A stretch of DNA of 64,000 bases from Planctomycetota bacterium (GCA_003388505.1 QQVO01000015.1:62001-126000); one strand, 5' to 3'. Shown: positions 7,166-17,130, counted from the stretch's first letter. A program made the numbers and translations. Notes: generated by a model from the sequence alone, not told the origin.

Positions 7166-7194
7166 ATACTACTCTCTCCCCGAACCGCTGTCAA
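7166..7194 (-). promoter_or_regulatory. Sigma-70-type promoter of bfd
   Basis: On the minus strand TTGACA (7189-7194, perfect -35) is followed after exactly 17 bases by TAGTAT (7166-7171, -10). The predicted start lies near 7159, about 95 bases before the bfd ATG and next to the Fur-box-like palindrome. Confidence 0.75.
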
Positions 7195-7430
7195 TCACTC
7201 TCCGCAAGATTCGATCCGCCGCCGCCGGCGTTCCTGCCCTCCATCAGGATTGTCACGTAAGTTGTTTCTATAAAAGCGCTTGCGTTCATATTCTACTGTC
7301 GAGAATGCAGCGGCAACCGGGATTGCGGGAGCTTGACCAATGCGTTACCGTCCCGCTCCTTCCCGCAGGGGGTGATCGGGAGATTGGCGCGCTGACTCCG
7401 CTCGAACGCCCGCTGCGACACAACCTACGG

Positions 7431-7548
7431 GTTCGTCAATCCAACATTTTTTTCGGGTTGAGCGGTTCGCTCGGAAGCACGAATCCCGCAGGGTTTCGTG
7501 CGGACTCGCGGTCCGGCCGACCCGAAAACAAAGCCCTGACAGGGCACT
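7431..7548. repeat. Dispersed repeat A, copy 3
   Basis: Same hairpin and tail as copy 1 (GGTTCGCTCGGAAGCACGAA, then TTTCGTGCGGA, then CCCTGACAGGGCACT). Lies between the bfd promoter and the phosphoesterase gene; 7195-7623 otherwise holds no gene. Confidence 0.8.
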
Positions 7549-7623
7549 ACCGACCGAGGCGACGGATCGCTTTCCCACCTTTTCGGCAGCCCAACTGCTG
7601 CACGGCGCATGGAGGCCCACGGT

Positions 7624-8739
7624 ATGTCCGCCGACATCACACGATTTCTGCACGCTTCCGATTTTGATCTGAGCACGCCGATGTTCGGCGTTGCCGGTCT
7701 TCCCACCGATCTCCGCCAGACGATGGCGACCGCACGCTACCGGGCCGCCCAGCGGGTCTTCGACGTTGCGGTCTCAGAGGACGTCGATTTCGTTGTGCTC
7801 TCCGGCGGAATTCTCGGCGACATCGCCGCCGACTCGCGGAGCGCATGGTTCTTCGCGAATCAATGCGAGCGTCTCTCCGCCCGTCAGACCCCTGTTTACT
7901 GGATCGAAGAAGCCGGCGCGATCGCGCAGTGGGCCGACTACGTCCCCTTGCCGTCCAATGTGTATCAAGGCGACCCGGCACTCGGCCAGCAGTTTCTGTT
8001 CGAAACCGGGCGTCGCGCGCGAGTTCGCATCATCGCTGGCAGCGATCGACGCAGGGAATCAGACGACGACGAAGCCACAATCTGCGTGCTCCCGGGTGGA
8101 CTGGAGGATCAACCCCTCTCGGCCGCGGGAGTCGACTACTGGGCGCTCGGCAGTCGCGGCGCGCCCGGCGCCGTTCCGGCCGCATGCGGACTGGCTCAGT
8201 TCGCGGGGTCTCCCCAGGGGCGAACACCCTCCGATCCGGGCCCCAGAGGCTGCCAACTGGTCACGATCGACGGCGAGAAGATCGTGCGATCGAATCTGAA
8301 GACAACGGATGTCGTCCGTTGGCACGAGGAGCGCGTGCAGGTGTCGGAAGACGCCGACTGGGATCGGCTTTGCCAACTGCTGCTCACAAGAAAACAGCAC
8401 CTCGCGCGGCTGGCGGATGCCGAAGTCGTCATGGTCCGCTGGTCGCTCTACGGCCACGGCCCGCTCTGGGAACAACTTCTGCGTGAGGAATTGTGCGAAC
8501 GGCTGGTGAACACCCTCCGCGACCGGACAAACTCGCCCGGAGCGCAGATCTGGAGCCTGGTCGTCGAGCCCGTTCCCGACCAGGAAGAGATGGACTTCTG
8601 GAAACAGTTCGAGGCGCCGTTTTCCGACGCGGGTGCCGAACGTCAGGCACACGAACCGCTGGCGGGGCCCCACTTCCCCACAAGCATTCGGCCGAGAGTC
8701 GTTCGCGAAGCCGCCCGTGTTCTGGCGGACCAGAAGTGA
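7624..8739 (+). CDS. SbcD/YhaO-like metallophosphoesterase-fold protein with degraded metal motifs
   Basis: ATG 7624 is preferred over 7609 because GGAGG (7612-7616) sits eight bases before it. The 371-aa protein has the N-terminal layout of SbcD/Mre11-type nucleases: a RFLHASDF strand-loop, a VDFVVLSGG strand-loop and a YWALGSRG segment, with an ENPFxGSPQGRTPSD-like middle (FAGSPQGRTPSD). Motif I should read DxH but is D13-F-D15; motif II should read GDxxD but is G61-G62-I-L-G-D; no GNHD motif is seen. Two-metal catalysis is therefore doubtful. The gene directly downstream encodes an SbcC-like ATPase, the usual partner, so a DNA-end binding or repair complex is likely, perhaps with a structural rather than nucleolytic subunit. 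Confidence 0.8.
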   Translation: MSADITRFLHASDFDLSTPMFGVAGLPTDLRQTMATARYRAAQRVFDVAVSEDVDFVVLSGGILGDIAADSRSAWFFANQCERLSARQTPVYWIEEAGAIAQWADYVPLPSNVYQGDPALGQQFLFETGRRARVRIIAGSDRRRESDDDEATICVLPGGLEDQPLSAAGVDYWALGSRGAPGAVPAACGLAQFAGSPQGRTPSDPGPRGCQLVTIDGEKIVRSNLKTTDVVRWHEERVQVSEDADWDRLCQLLLTRKQHLARLADAEVVMVRWSLYGHGPLWEQLLREELCERLVNTLRDRTNSPGAQIWSLVVEPVPDQEEMDFWKQFEAPFSDAGAERQAHEPLAGPHFPTSIRPRVVREAARVLADQK

Positions 8740-8823
8740 TCGCGGGGCGAGCGGCAGAGTTCGCTGCAGACCAGGCTCTTGCTTACCCCATTTTCGTCAG
8801 TTGAGAGATTCCCAGGTTGACTC

Positions 8824-11634
8824 ATGACGTCACTAAGACTCGTTGACCTCCGGGTCGATCACTTCGGACCGCTCGAAAACCTGTCAGTGACCGGCCTGAC
8901 CGGCGGGCTCAACGTGATTTACGGACCGAACGGGTCGGGAAAGACCACCCTGCTCGAGTTTCTGGCGGGCGTCTGGTGCGGTTTCGGCGACCGCGCCTGG
9001 CGGTTCCTCCAGAGCGGAGAGGGGAAAGCTGCCGGCGCCGTCACGGTGCACGTCGACGGCGGAGAGTGCGTGATTCGCCGCCGCCGCCGCGCCGGGCACG
9101 GGGACAGCCTCGCAATCCAGGGAACCGGGGACGACCTGCTGCTCCTCTCCGGCGTTCGACGGTCCCTCTCGCGTCTGGATTCTGAGCGGCTCAGACTGGT
9201 TCACAACGTCGATTCTGCAGCTCTCCACCGGGCGCACGAACTGGCCGCACTGATCGCCGACTCGCAGCACTCGCGCATCGGTGACAGCGAAGTTCCGGGC
9301 CACGAAGCAAATACGGCTGACGCTCTGGTAGCAGCCGCTCTTCAAGAACAGCAGCAACGGCTGACCGCCCGGATCGCAGCACGCCGCCGGATGCTTCAGA
9401 TCTGCGAGAGGCGCGTCGCTGAAACACACGATCGACTGGAATCTGACATTTGCCGCCTCGAAGCCGAGTGGAGGCGTCTTGACGGCGACCTGCAGGCTGC
9501 GGTGACCGACCTGCGCGAGGCGGAGCAGCAGGCGCGACCGACCGAGATTTCGAGCGATTCCGGCGACCCGACCTGGGCGGCGGCTCGAACCTCGCGTACC
9601 GATCACTCGCGCCGCATCGAGGCGCTGCGAACCGTGCTGGCCGATCTGGCGGAGGACCGGTTGCGGCTCTCGCTGGAAATCTCACGCAGCCCGCTCATTC
9701 AAAGGCCCGCACTCGACGCGAAACGGGCGCGGCTCGATGCCTGCGAGCGTGAGAACCTGCATCAGTTGGGAATTCTGCTCGATCAACAGCACCAAACGCC
9801 GCGACGGCCGCACTTCTCCCCGGCAGGCCGGCCGTCAATGCAGGCTGCCGCACCGTCCTGCCACACCGGTCGACTGGAAGCACAGGTCGACTACCTTCGA
9901 CACCGGCTGGATCATATTCGCGCAACGCTGACCGATCGGTGGCGGCAACGGGAGACCGTTCTCGCACGGCAGCGACACACCGCCGCAACCGATACGCTGG
10001 ACCGGTTGAAATACTCCCTCGCAGTGGTCGAGCAACAACTGTCCGATCTCACGGAAAATCGCAAGATCAGACTCGGCGCCGATGTGCTGGTTCGCCAGTA
10101 CCGGAGCAGCCGAACGGAGAAACGTCTCGCTGCGGCGTCGCGCTTCTTTGCGACTCTGACGGCGGACCGTTATCAGCGCTTTCGATATGACCGCGAGCAT
10201 GAGGCGCTGATGTGCCGCGACCGGCTCGGCAGCGAAATTCCGGTCGAACTCTTCAGCCGGGGTACGCAGGAGCAGGCCGCGCTGGCGTTCCGGCTCGCTC
10301 TCCTGACCGTTCCCTCACGGCACGGCGTCAGCCTGCCGGCTGTCTGGGATGAACCGCTCGCCGACAGTGACGAAGCGCGATTGGAATCGGCGGCCGCCCT
10401 CCTGGCCGACGTTGCGTCACACGGATCGCAGATCATCCTCTTCACCTGCCGCGAGAATGTCGCCGCGATTCTCGAGCGGCACGGCGCTGCCGTGCACCGC
10501 TTGGACGGCCCGGCTGACTCGCGCATCCCGGGCGACGATGACGGCACCGATTCCAAAAGATCCGGTGCAGCCGTTGCAACGAACGCAAACGCACCGGAGT
10601 CCGCGTCAGCGGAGACCGACGTGGATGACGGCGGAGCCGCCGCAACCACGGAAACCAGCGAGCCTCGGTTCCGAGTGCATCCCGCGCCCCGCCACTGGCT
10701 GGACTCCGTCGCTCCGATCTCGGAACTGCCATCCATCGGTCCGCAGACCGCCCGCCGTCTCCAACTGGCCGGCGTGGAACGGATTATCGACCTGATCGAG
10801 TTCGACCAGCAGGTCGCTCTTGAAACATTGACTGAGCAGCAGCTTGAACTGGACCAGGTCCGACTCTGGCAGGCCGAGGCGAGACTTGTCTGCTCGGTCG
10901 CAGGACTCACCGGCCGCGACGCGCAATTGCTCGTCTCCTGTGGAGTGCTTTCCCCGAAAGAACTGGCCCAGACGTCTGCCGACGATCTGATTCGCAGGAT
11001 CGACCGCCTCAGCGGCGACGCCTTCTCCAGCTCACAGCCGATTTCCAGCAGCCGGTTGCGTCGCGCCACTGTGGAGAACTGGATCGCCGCAGCCCGGCAA
11101 CCGCGCCCTCTTGAAAGACCTGCACGGCAGGACGACTCCCGCTCACTCTCCCTGGAGGCAAATCAAAAAACCGCTCCGGCGACCCGGGATGAGCTACGGG
11201 CGTTCCGATTGCAACCGCAGAGTCCCGTGGTTGACGCTCCGTCCATCGGAGAAAAGACCGCCAGACTGCTCGGGCAGATCGGCATCGTCACCGTGGCCGA
11301 CCTGCTGGCGTGCGACGTCGATCAAACCGCAGCCAGGCTGCGACTCCGCCGAGTCACTCCGAAGACGCTGACCGCCTGGCAGCAACAGGCACGGCTGATG
11401 TGCTCGGTGCCGGGACTGCGCTGCGGCGACGCGCAGATTCTCGTGGCCTGCGGCATCGCGAATCCCAGCGACCTGCAACGCATCTCTGCCTCGTCCTTGA
11501 TCGCCATCGTCGACCCGTTCGTCCGCTCGCCGGCCGGGCGGCGTCTGCTGCGATCGGCCAAACCGCCGACGGCCGAAGACGTCCAACGCTGGATCGAAAC
11601 CGTCGAGGTGAAACGCACGCTGCGGGCCGCGTGA
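8824..11634 (+). CDS. SbcC/YhaN-like AAA ATPase with two C-terminal DUF4332 domains
   Basis: A 936-aa protein. Walker A GPNGSGKTT is at residues 34-42; a long charged helical region (about 165-435) looks like the coiled-coil of Rad50/SbcC proteins; an ABC-type signature region (SRGTQEQAALAF) lies near 475 and Walker B (LPAVWDEPLAD) near 508. Two similar DUF4332 units follow a Thr/Ala-rich linker: about 628-760 (ELPSIGPQTARRL) and 800-930 (APSIGEKTARLL). These contain helix-hairpin-helix-like elements and probably bind DNA. The normal SbcC/Rad50 has no such tail. It follows the SbcD-like gene by 84 bp on the same strand and is probably its partner in handling DNA ends. Confidence 0.88.
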   Translation: MTSLRLVDLRVDHFGPLENLSVTGLTGGLNVIYGPNGSGKTTLLEFLAGVWCGFGDRAWRFLQSGEGKAAGAVTVHVDGGECVIRRRRRAGHGDSLAIQGTGDDLLLLSGVRRSLSRLDSERLRLVHNVDSAALHRAHELAALIADSQHSRIGDSEVPGHEANTADALVAAALQEQQQRLTARIAARRRMLQICERRVAETHDRLESDICRLEAEWRRLDGDLQAAVTDLREAEQQARPTEISSDSGDPTWAAARTSRTDHSRRIEALRTVLADLAEDRLRLSLEISRSPLIQRPALDAKRARLDACERENLHQLGILLDQQHQTPRRPHFSPAGRPSMQAAAPSCHTGRLEAQVDYLRHRLDHIRATLTDRWRQRETVLARQRHTAATDTLDRLKYSLAVVEQQLSDLTENRKIRLGADVLVRQYRSSRTEKRLAAASRFFATLTADRYQRFRYDREHEALMCRDRLGSEIPVELFSRGTQEQAALAFRLALLTVPSRHGVSLPAVWDEPLADSDEARLESAAALLADVASHGSQIILFTCRENVAAILERHGAAVHRLDGPADSRIPGDDDGTDSKRSGAAVATNANAPESASAETDVDDGGAAATTETSEPRFRVHPAPRHWLDSVAPISELPSIGPQTARRLQLAGVERIIDLIEFDQQVALETLTEQQLELDQVRLWQAEARLVCSVAGLTGRDAQLLVSCGVLSPKELAQTSADDLIRRIDRLSGDAFSSSQPISSSRLRRATVENWIAAARQPRPLERPARQDDSRSLSLEANQKTAPATRDELRAFRLQPQSPVVDAPSIGEKTARLLGQIGIVTVADLLACDVDQTAARLRLRRVTPKTLTAWQQQARLMCSVPGLRCGDAQILVACGIANPSDLQRISASSLIAIVDPFVRSPAGRRLLRSAKPPTAEDVQRWIETVEVKRTLRAA

Positions 11635-11755
11635 GATCCGACTGAGCCAGCCGATCTGAAATCGGTGGCAGCGGACCTCGGTCACAACGCCAACGCGCAG
11701 GGTCATGTGCGGGTCTGTTCATCGAGCCACCCGCGAAAACAGCCCCGACTGCGGC

Positions 11756-12757
11756 TCACTGCCGGTCCTGGCTGCGGTAGCGTCCGCTCGCTTTCTCCAG
11801 GAAGCGGCGTTCCTCATCGGAGAGCGAACCCATCCCTTCGCGATGAACTTTGTCCAGCAGGGCGTCAACTCGCTGCTCGGTTTCAACTCGCTCCTGTTCG
11901 GCGCGCAGCCGCCGCTTCTCCTCCCGCCGTTCTTTCCAGCGGCGAATCGGTCCGGGTCGGTGTCCCGACGCCCCCCCCTCTTCGGTTCGCTCCAGGCTGG
12001 TGTAACCCTGGGAGAAGTCGTACCCGAGGAAGGAGTCGTCGTACTGGTCCGACAACTGGACCATGAAGAACTCGTACATGTCCATCGAAAAGACGAGAAA
12101 GCCCAGAAAGACGAGCCAGACGGCGTCGAACACGAGCCCGAGCACGGCCCCCACGATTCCGACCGCCATGCCGATTCGCAATGCCGTAAACCGCGCCGTC
12201 TCACGGTCGCCGCGTCGCGCGAGAACCGCGAGCAGCATCTGCCCGCCATCAAGCGGATAGACCGGCAGCAAATTGACCAGCAGCAGCAACCAGTTCAGGT
12301 CGAACGCCAGCACCGCCAGATCGCTCACCACGGTCTCTTCGACCGAAACCGCCGCGAGTTCAAATGGATGGAACACTCCGGGCGGCCAACCGGCCGCCGA
12401 AACGGCAGGAGTCAAAGCCAGACAGAACAGCAGGTTGGAGAAGGGGCCCGCCGCCGCCGTCAGAAACTCGGAACGAAACGTATCCGCCGGACGGGTTCGC
12501 GCCAGTCCGCCGGCCGGCCACATCAGAATCTCGTCGGCCGATCCCCCGGTCCAACGTGCGGCGAACACGTGGAAGAACTCGTGGATGATGACAATCGCGA
12601 ACAGCAGCAGCGTCACGATCAGGCCGAGACGCAGATCCTTCAGGTTCACGCACAGGATCAGCGCGACGATCGGAAACCACAGGCTGATGCGCACCCGTGT
12701 CCCGAACCAGGTTCCAAGCGAAATCGAAGCGTGGAAGGGGCTGGGATGCCCGTCCAT
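11756..12757 (-). CDS. Site-2-protease-family (M50) membrane metalloprotease
   Basis: A 333-aa multi-spanning protein. The zinc-binding HExxH is HEFFH in the membrane segment IVIIHEFFHVFAARW, and the third ligand motif is NLLPVYPLDGG; together these define peptidase family M50. About five to six hydrophobic segments precede a charged cytoplasmic tail (residues 255-333), which ends in a short acidic module (ALLDKVHREGMGSLSDEERRFL) seen at the C-terminus of many membrane proteins in this phylum. The substrate is unknown; family members cleave anti-sigma factors and other membrane regulators. Convergent with the DUF4332 ATPase gene. Confidence 0.88.
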   Translation of the reverse strand: MDGHPSPFHASISLGTWFGTRVRISLWFPIVALILCVNLKDLRLGLIVTLLLFAIVIIHEFFHVFAARWTGGSADEILMWPAGGLARTRPADTFRSEFLTAAAGPFSNLLFCLALTPAVSAAGWPPGVFHPFELAAVSVEETVVSDLAVLAFDLNWLLLLVNLLPVYPLDGGQMLLAVLARRGDRETARFTALRIGMAVGIVGAVLGLVFDAVWLVFLGFLVFSMDMYEFFMVQLSDQYDDSFLGYDFSQGYTSLERTEEGGASGHRPGPIRRWKERREEKRRLRAEQERVETEQRVDALLDKVHREGMGSLSDEERRFLEKASGRYRSQDRQ

Positions 12758-12968
12758 AACGCACTCTTTTTGCAGACCAGTCGCGCTTCAAGCCGGACGA
12801 ACGACGACGATGATCGCCGAGCACTTTATGCTACCAGCCGGGTCATCCGTCCGCAATTCGTGAATCGAGCACCCTGCCCGCCTGCCCGCCGCCGCGTGCG
12901 ACACGCCTGGCTTTCCCAGCCTCTACCTGCTTCGCGCCCCCGTACCGCGCTCGCGCGGTGGGCAAAAA

Positions 12969-14174
12969 TCAGCAACAACCGGACGGTCCGCAGCAGTCAC
13001 CGCCCGGAATCTGCGTCCCCGCTTGCGCTCCCCGTTTGGTCTCGGACGGGTCGCGAATGTCGGAGCGAAGACAGTCCATCTCAACGGCGTCTTCCAGCGG
13101 AACCGGCTCCACCGGCGGAACCGGAGTCATCTGATCCCGGTAGGGAGGACGTGAATAGATCTGGAACGTCTTGTCGCACACAGCGGTGCGTATCCCTCGA
13201 TTGAGTCTGTGGCCGTCGTCGTCGATCACCGCTTTCCAGGGACCGTTGTAAATCACCGCCTGACGACGGTCGAGACACGGACCGTCCTTCCCTTTGTAGG
13301 CTCTCACCGTCACGCTGCGGAATTCAATGCCTTCAACGACCGCCCAGGGCGCCTCCTGTCGGGTCACCAGTTCGATGCCGTAAAATCCCGCCTCTTCAAA
13401 CGCGGCGAGGAATTGATCCTCGCGAAACGCCCCGCTGATGCATCCGCTCCACAACCGGGGATCGTTTCTCATCGATTCCGGGACGACCTCGTCCGAGACG
13501 ATGTCGCTGATCACGGCGCGTCCTCCTCTTTTGAGCACGCGGTGCAGTTCGTTGAACAGGTCCCGCCGATCGTCGGGACGCACCAGATTGAGCACGCAGT
13601 TTGAGACGACCACGTCGATGCTGGCCTCTTCAATCAGCGGCCGCGTCTGCCGGAAATGCTCCAGTGTTTCGTGGAGTCGCAACCAGTCTCCACTGGTTTT
13701 CGCAGGTTGCGCCGACAGGTACTCGTCGACCAGGTCGAGATTCAGCCGCAGATCCTGAATCCGGCCTCTGCGAAACTCCACGTTGCCGTACCCGAGTCGC
13801 TCCGCGACCGTTGGCTGATGCGTCCGCGCGAGAGCCAGCATTTCGTCATTGCAATCGACGCCGATCACCCGCCCTGCAGGTCCGACGACCTGCGCCGCAA
13901 TCATGCAGATCTTTCCGCCCCCGGAACCGAGATCGAGCACCGTCTCCCCCGGTTCCACGTAGCGCGACGGATCACCGCAACCGTAATCCCGTTCGAGAAT
14001 CTCGTCCGGGATCACTTCCAGGTAGCGCGCGTCATAATCGACCGGACAGCACAGCGCCTGTTCCGACTCGCGGGCGGCGGCGGAATATCGCTCCCGAACC
14101 GCCGATTCCACATCGAGCGGGCCGCCATTCGTCTCGATGATCGTCAATGCCCCGTCCAGATCCTGCGACATCAC
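12969..14174 (-). CDS. ArsM-like SAM-dependent methyltransferase, Cys-rich
   Basis: A 401-aa protein with SAM motif I VLDLGSGGGK and the cysteine pattern of arsenite methyltransferases: ALCCPVD and YGCGDPS near the N-terminus, VVSNCVLNL after the SAM domain, and SGCISGAF. ArsM enzymes bind As(III) through such cysteines and methylate it; a related branch serves arsenosugar synthesis. The C-terminal 130 residues carry a second domain and end in a Cys cluster (GGDCCGPSGCC) that could bind metal. No ars operon genes are adjacent, so the substrate is inferred only from the cysteines. Confidence 0.78.
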   Translation of the reverse strand: MMSQDLDGALTIIETNGGPLDVESAVRERYSAAARESEQALCCPVDYDARYLEVIPDEILERDYGCGDPSRYVEPGETVLDLGSGGGKICMIAAQVVGPAGRVIGVDCNDEMLALARTHQPTVAERLGYGNVEFRRGRIQDLRLNLDLVDEYLSAQPAKTSGDWLRLHETLEHFRQTRPLIEEASIDVVVSNCVLNLVRPDDRRDLFNELHRVLKRGGRAVISDIVSDEVVPESMRNDPRLWSGCISGAFREDQFLAAFEEAGFYGIELVTRQEAPWAVVEGIEFRSVTVRAYKGKDGPCLDRRQAVIYNGPWKAVIDDDGHRLNRGIRTAVCDKTFQIYSRPPYRDQMTPVPPVEPVPLEDAVEMDCLRSDIRDPSETKRGAQAGTQIPGGDCCGPSGCC

Positions 14175-14562
14175 TGTTCTTTCGTTTCACGGGCGTCCGT
14201 GACTGAGCGTCGTTTGCTCTCCGACGCCGACCACCGGAACGCAATCGTCAGCGATTCAGTGTAGGCCATCGCTGATCGCGGCGTCGATTCTGTCAAGCGC
14301 GGCGCCGTTTGTTTGTAAACTGCACCACAATCTGTCGTGGAAAGTGAAAGTTGCTCGGATGTTGCCGTATCCTTCTAGAAAGGGCAATCGACGCATGAGC
14401 CTTCGGGATCCGCCCGGGGGGGGGTGAACCACACTGGGCGCAGCCGGTTTCCACCGGAGTGTTGCGCCGCATACAATGCATGCGCGGTTTCGCCCGATCA
14501 GAAGCGACGGGTCAACACCGCAAAACCCGTCTTGACCACTCACGATCATCCGGAAGACCAGT
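14175..14562. other. Divergent intergenic region
   Basis: 388 bases between the minus-strand methyltransferase and the plus-strand zinc-ribbon protein. It must carry both promoters, but I see no convincing -35/-10 pair, no gene and no repeat-family copy; only a run of G (GGGGGGGGG near 14417) stands out. GGAAG precedes ATG 14563. Confidence 0.4.
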
Positions 14563-17091
14563 ATGGATTTTCGAACGTGTCCCGCCTGCCAGGCGTCCGT
14601 TCTGGAAGACGACGTCGACGACTGCCCATTCTGCGGCGCGTCCATGACCGGCAAGCCCTCTGCAAGGCCGGCGGCAGCGGCTCCGGCTCAGAAGAAAGAA
14701 GCCGCGGCGCCGGCCGAACCGAAAGCGGCTCCCAAGTCGAAACCCGCTGCGGCGTCCAAGCGGGCCGCCTCGGCCCCGTCAGAGCCGGCTTTCGACGAGG
14801 GCGATCCGTTCGAGGTCGATACGCGGGCTATGGTGAAAGCTTCGCCCGTGAGTCGGAAGCCGGCCAAGGGACGCATGATGCGCGTCGTCTGTCCAATGTG
14901 CGAGACGCCCGGGTTCATCTCGCCGAGACAGGCGGGCCAGGAGGTAAAGTGCGTCAATCCGAAATGTCTCGTCCCGGTCTTCACCGCGCCCGAACCCAAG
15001 GCCGCTCCCGAACCGGATCCGGAACCGTCGCGCGGTCTGACCGGAACAGTGTTCACCATCGCCGCGCTGGTCCTGATCGCCGCCGTCGGCGCCGGGCTCT
15101 ACTTCGTGTTCCTAGGGGGAGAAGAGTCGGGAAATTCCGGCATTGAGTCGCCAGACGTCGTTGACTCGCCGGTCACCACGCCGGGAGATGGGGACGACTC
15201 CCAACCGGAGGAGGGTGAAAAACCGCCTCCGCCTCCCCCGCCCGTCGACCTGGAGGTCGTGAAGAAAACCTCGTTGACGGAAATCGTCAAGGCGGCCCAG
15301 CAGCGCGATCGTAACCGCAGTAAGCCGTATGGCCGCCGCCTCGCCGCAGAGTCGTTCGTTGACGTCGGCGACCTTCAGAAAGCGGACGTCCAACTCAACG
15401 ACATGCGCAACGTGCCGGGCTATGTCCCGTTCTATGAGATTGAACCGCTCGTCATGATCGCGATCGCGCGGTATCAGAACGGGAACCTGGAGGGCGCGCG
15501 GGCGGCGATCGACGACGCGTTGTCGAAAGCCGATCTGCCGCAAGTCGGGCGGACTCCGCTGGACGCGGCCGGAGTTCTCGCTGCGGCGCTGTACTTCCTG
15601 GGACGCACGGACGACGCCGTCCAGCTCGCGTCGACGCCCGCCGCCGACGTGCAGGAACCGCGTGCACGGCTCTCCACTCTCTGGCGCGGTGCAATCGACG
15701 CGGAAACTTATTCCATAGAACACGATGTTTCGACGCCGGCGCTCACGAACATGCCGCGGCCGCAATGGGTCACCGTGACGCGGACCCTGCTCGCCTGGGA
15801 CAAGCCGGACCTTGCATTGCAATGGGTTCGTGCAGCGCCCGATCGGGCGACCCTGGAAAACTGTGCCGCCGTCTGGGCGGCTGCTGAGCACGCCCGAAAT
15901 CCTGCTGCCACGTCAGAGTCGATCGGAGCGCTCGCAGGAGAACTCGAGGCGTCGGGGCAGGCGCGACTCTGGGCGGCGGTTGCGTATTCTCACATCCGGC
16001 AAGGCGATGATTCGGGCGCCGCTGAGTACTTGCAGCGCGCCGTTGCGGCGCTTCAGGCCGCTCCGTCACCCTCCGATCCGATGCCGACGCCCAGTATGAA
16101 AGACATCAGCGAAGGCGAGGACAAGCCCCGCCTCGGATTGCCCGATCCAATGCCGTTGATCGCGACGTCTTACGCGGCTCTCGACGTCGCCGAAGTGCAG
16201 GTTGCAATGGGGGATGCGGAAGCCGGTTGGAGCAGTGTCGAACAGGCCCTGCATTGCCTGCGAGCGACTGCGCCCAGTCCGGAGGCGACCGAGGCGCTCG
16301 TTGAGGAATGCCAGCGATCCCGTCAGGCGGTCGAGTCCCGCCTGGCCAGCCAGCTTGGCGTCGACCAGTCGCGCCTCTTTCTGGCCTTCAACCGCTACCG
16401 GAAGCAGTGCGGGCGGTTGCACGAACTGGCGCTGGAACGCATGGAACGGGAGGTGCGCCTGATCAAACGCGCCATTGATTTGTCCTTCGTCCAGCCGGTT
16501 TGGGAAGAGATCCTGGCGAAACAACAGGCGACGGACCTCGAACAGGCGGAACCCTGGTTTGCCACGACCGTTCCGGCCATGGTGCTCGCCTACGCGCGAT
16601 TCCGGGAACAGTCAGACCTGGTCGCAGCGATCGCTGAAGGGCTGGCCGGAGCGAACCCGCCCGCCGACCCGGTCGACGAGGTCAAGTTGCAGTTGCCCGT
16701 GGCCGTTGAGGAAAACGACTTCTCCCAGGCCAGGTCGGTGTTGCAGAAATACCAGCAGCGAACTTCGGGAGACCGCTCAGAGGCGCACTTGCTCGTCCTC
16801 GCGGCTGTCTCACGATTGATTTCTCAGGACGACTACAAGTCGGCGATCGCCTTGGCGCTGGCCGCGCCGGATCCGCTGGCGCAAGAGGATGCGCTGTGGT
16901 GGATCGCCGCGTCGTCCGTCCGCGACGGTCGGCACTCGCTGCTCTGGCGCGAATATGAAAAGTGGAACCTGCCCGCCACGTCGAGAGCGGCTCTGTATCG
17001 AGGATTAATCGCCGGCCTGGACCACGCGCCCCAACCCGCCGAGCCTTCAGAAACCGACGAGCCGGCCGCTGAAGTCTCCGTGACGGACTAA
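14563..17091 (+). CDS. Zinc-ribbon / single-TM / TPR-like repeat protein
   Basis: An 842-aa protein. Two zinc ribbons are in the cytoplasmic N-terminus: CPAC...CPFC at residues 6-24, and CPMC...NPKC near 110-135. They are separated by an Ala/Pro/Lys-rich linker. One transmembrane helix (about 167-188) precedes a long extracytoplasmic alpha-helical region with TPR-like helix pairs, rich in Ala and Glu. Such N-terminal ribbons followed by a helix and repeats are frequent in planctomycetes, and their roles are unknown. The start is supported by GGAAG upstream. It is alone in its transcription unit. Confidence 0.8.
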   Translation: MDFRTCPACQASVLEDDVDDCPFCGASMTGKPSARPAAAAPAQKKEAAAPAEPKAAPKSKPAAASKRAASAPSEPAFDEGDPFEVDTRAMVKASPVSRKPAKGRMMRVVCPMCETPGFISPRQAGQEVKCVNPKCLVPVFTAPEPKAAPEPDPEPSRGLTGTVFTIAALVLIAAVGAGLYFVFLGGEESGNSGIESPDVVDSPVTTPGDGDDSQPEEGEKPPPPPPPVDLEVVKKTSLTEIVKAAQQRDRNRSKPYGRRLAAESFVDVGDLQKADVQLNDMRNVPGYVPFYEIEPLVMIAIARYQNGNLEGARAAIDDALSKADLPQVGRTPLDAAGVLAAALYFLGRTDDAVQLASTPAADVQEPRARLSTLWRGAIDAETYSIEHDVSTPALTNMPRPQWVTVTRTLLAWDKPDLALQWVRAAPDRATLENCAAVWAAAEHARNPAATSESIGALAGELEASGQARLWAAVAYSHIRQGDDSGAAEYLQRAVAALQAAPSPSDPMPTPSMKDISEGEDKPRLGLPDPMPLIATSYAALDVAEVQVAMGDAEAGWSSVEQALHCLRATAPSPEATEALVEECQRSRQAVESRLASQLGVDQSRLFLAFNRYRKQCGRLHELALERMEREVRLIKRAIDLSFVQPVWEEILAKQQATDLEQAEPWFATTVPAMVLAYARFREQSDLVAAIAEGLAGANPPADPVDEVKLQLPVAVEENDFSQARSVLQKYQQRTSGDRSEAHLLVLAAVSRLISQDDYKSAIALALAAPDPLAQEDALWWIAASSVRDGRHSLLWREYEKWNLPATSRAALYRGLIAGLDHAPQPAEPSETDEPAAEVSVTD

Positions 17092-17130
17092 GTGGTCCGT
17101 TTCAAAAACGTCACATGGTCTCAAGCATCC

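Noticed and set aside
11705-13204. 499-codon plus-strand open frame
   Set aside because: Antisense to the M50 protease, which has HEFFH and PLDGG motifs. The plus-strand product is low-complexity Arg/Pro/Gln.
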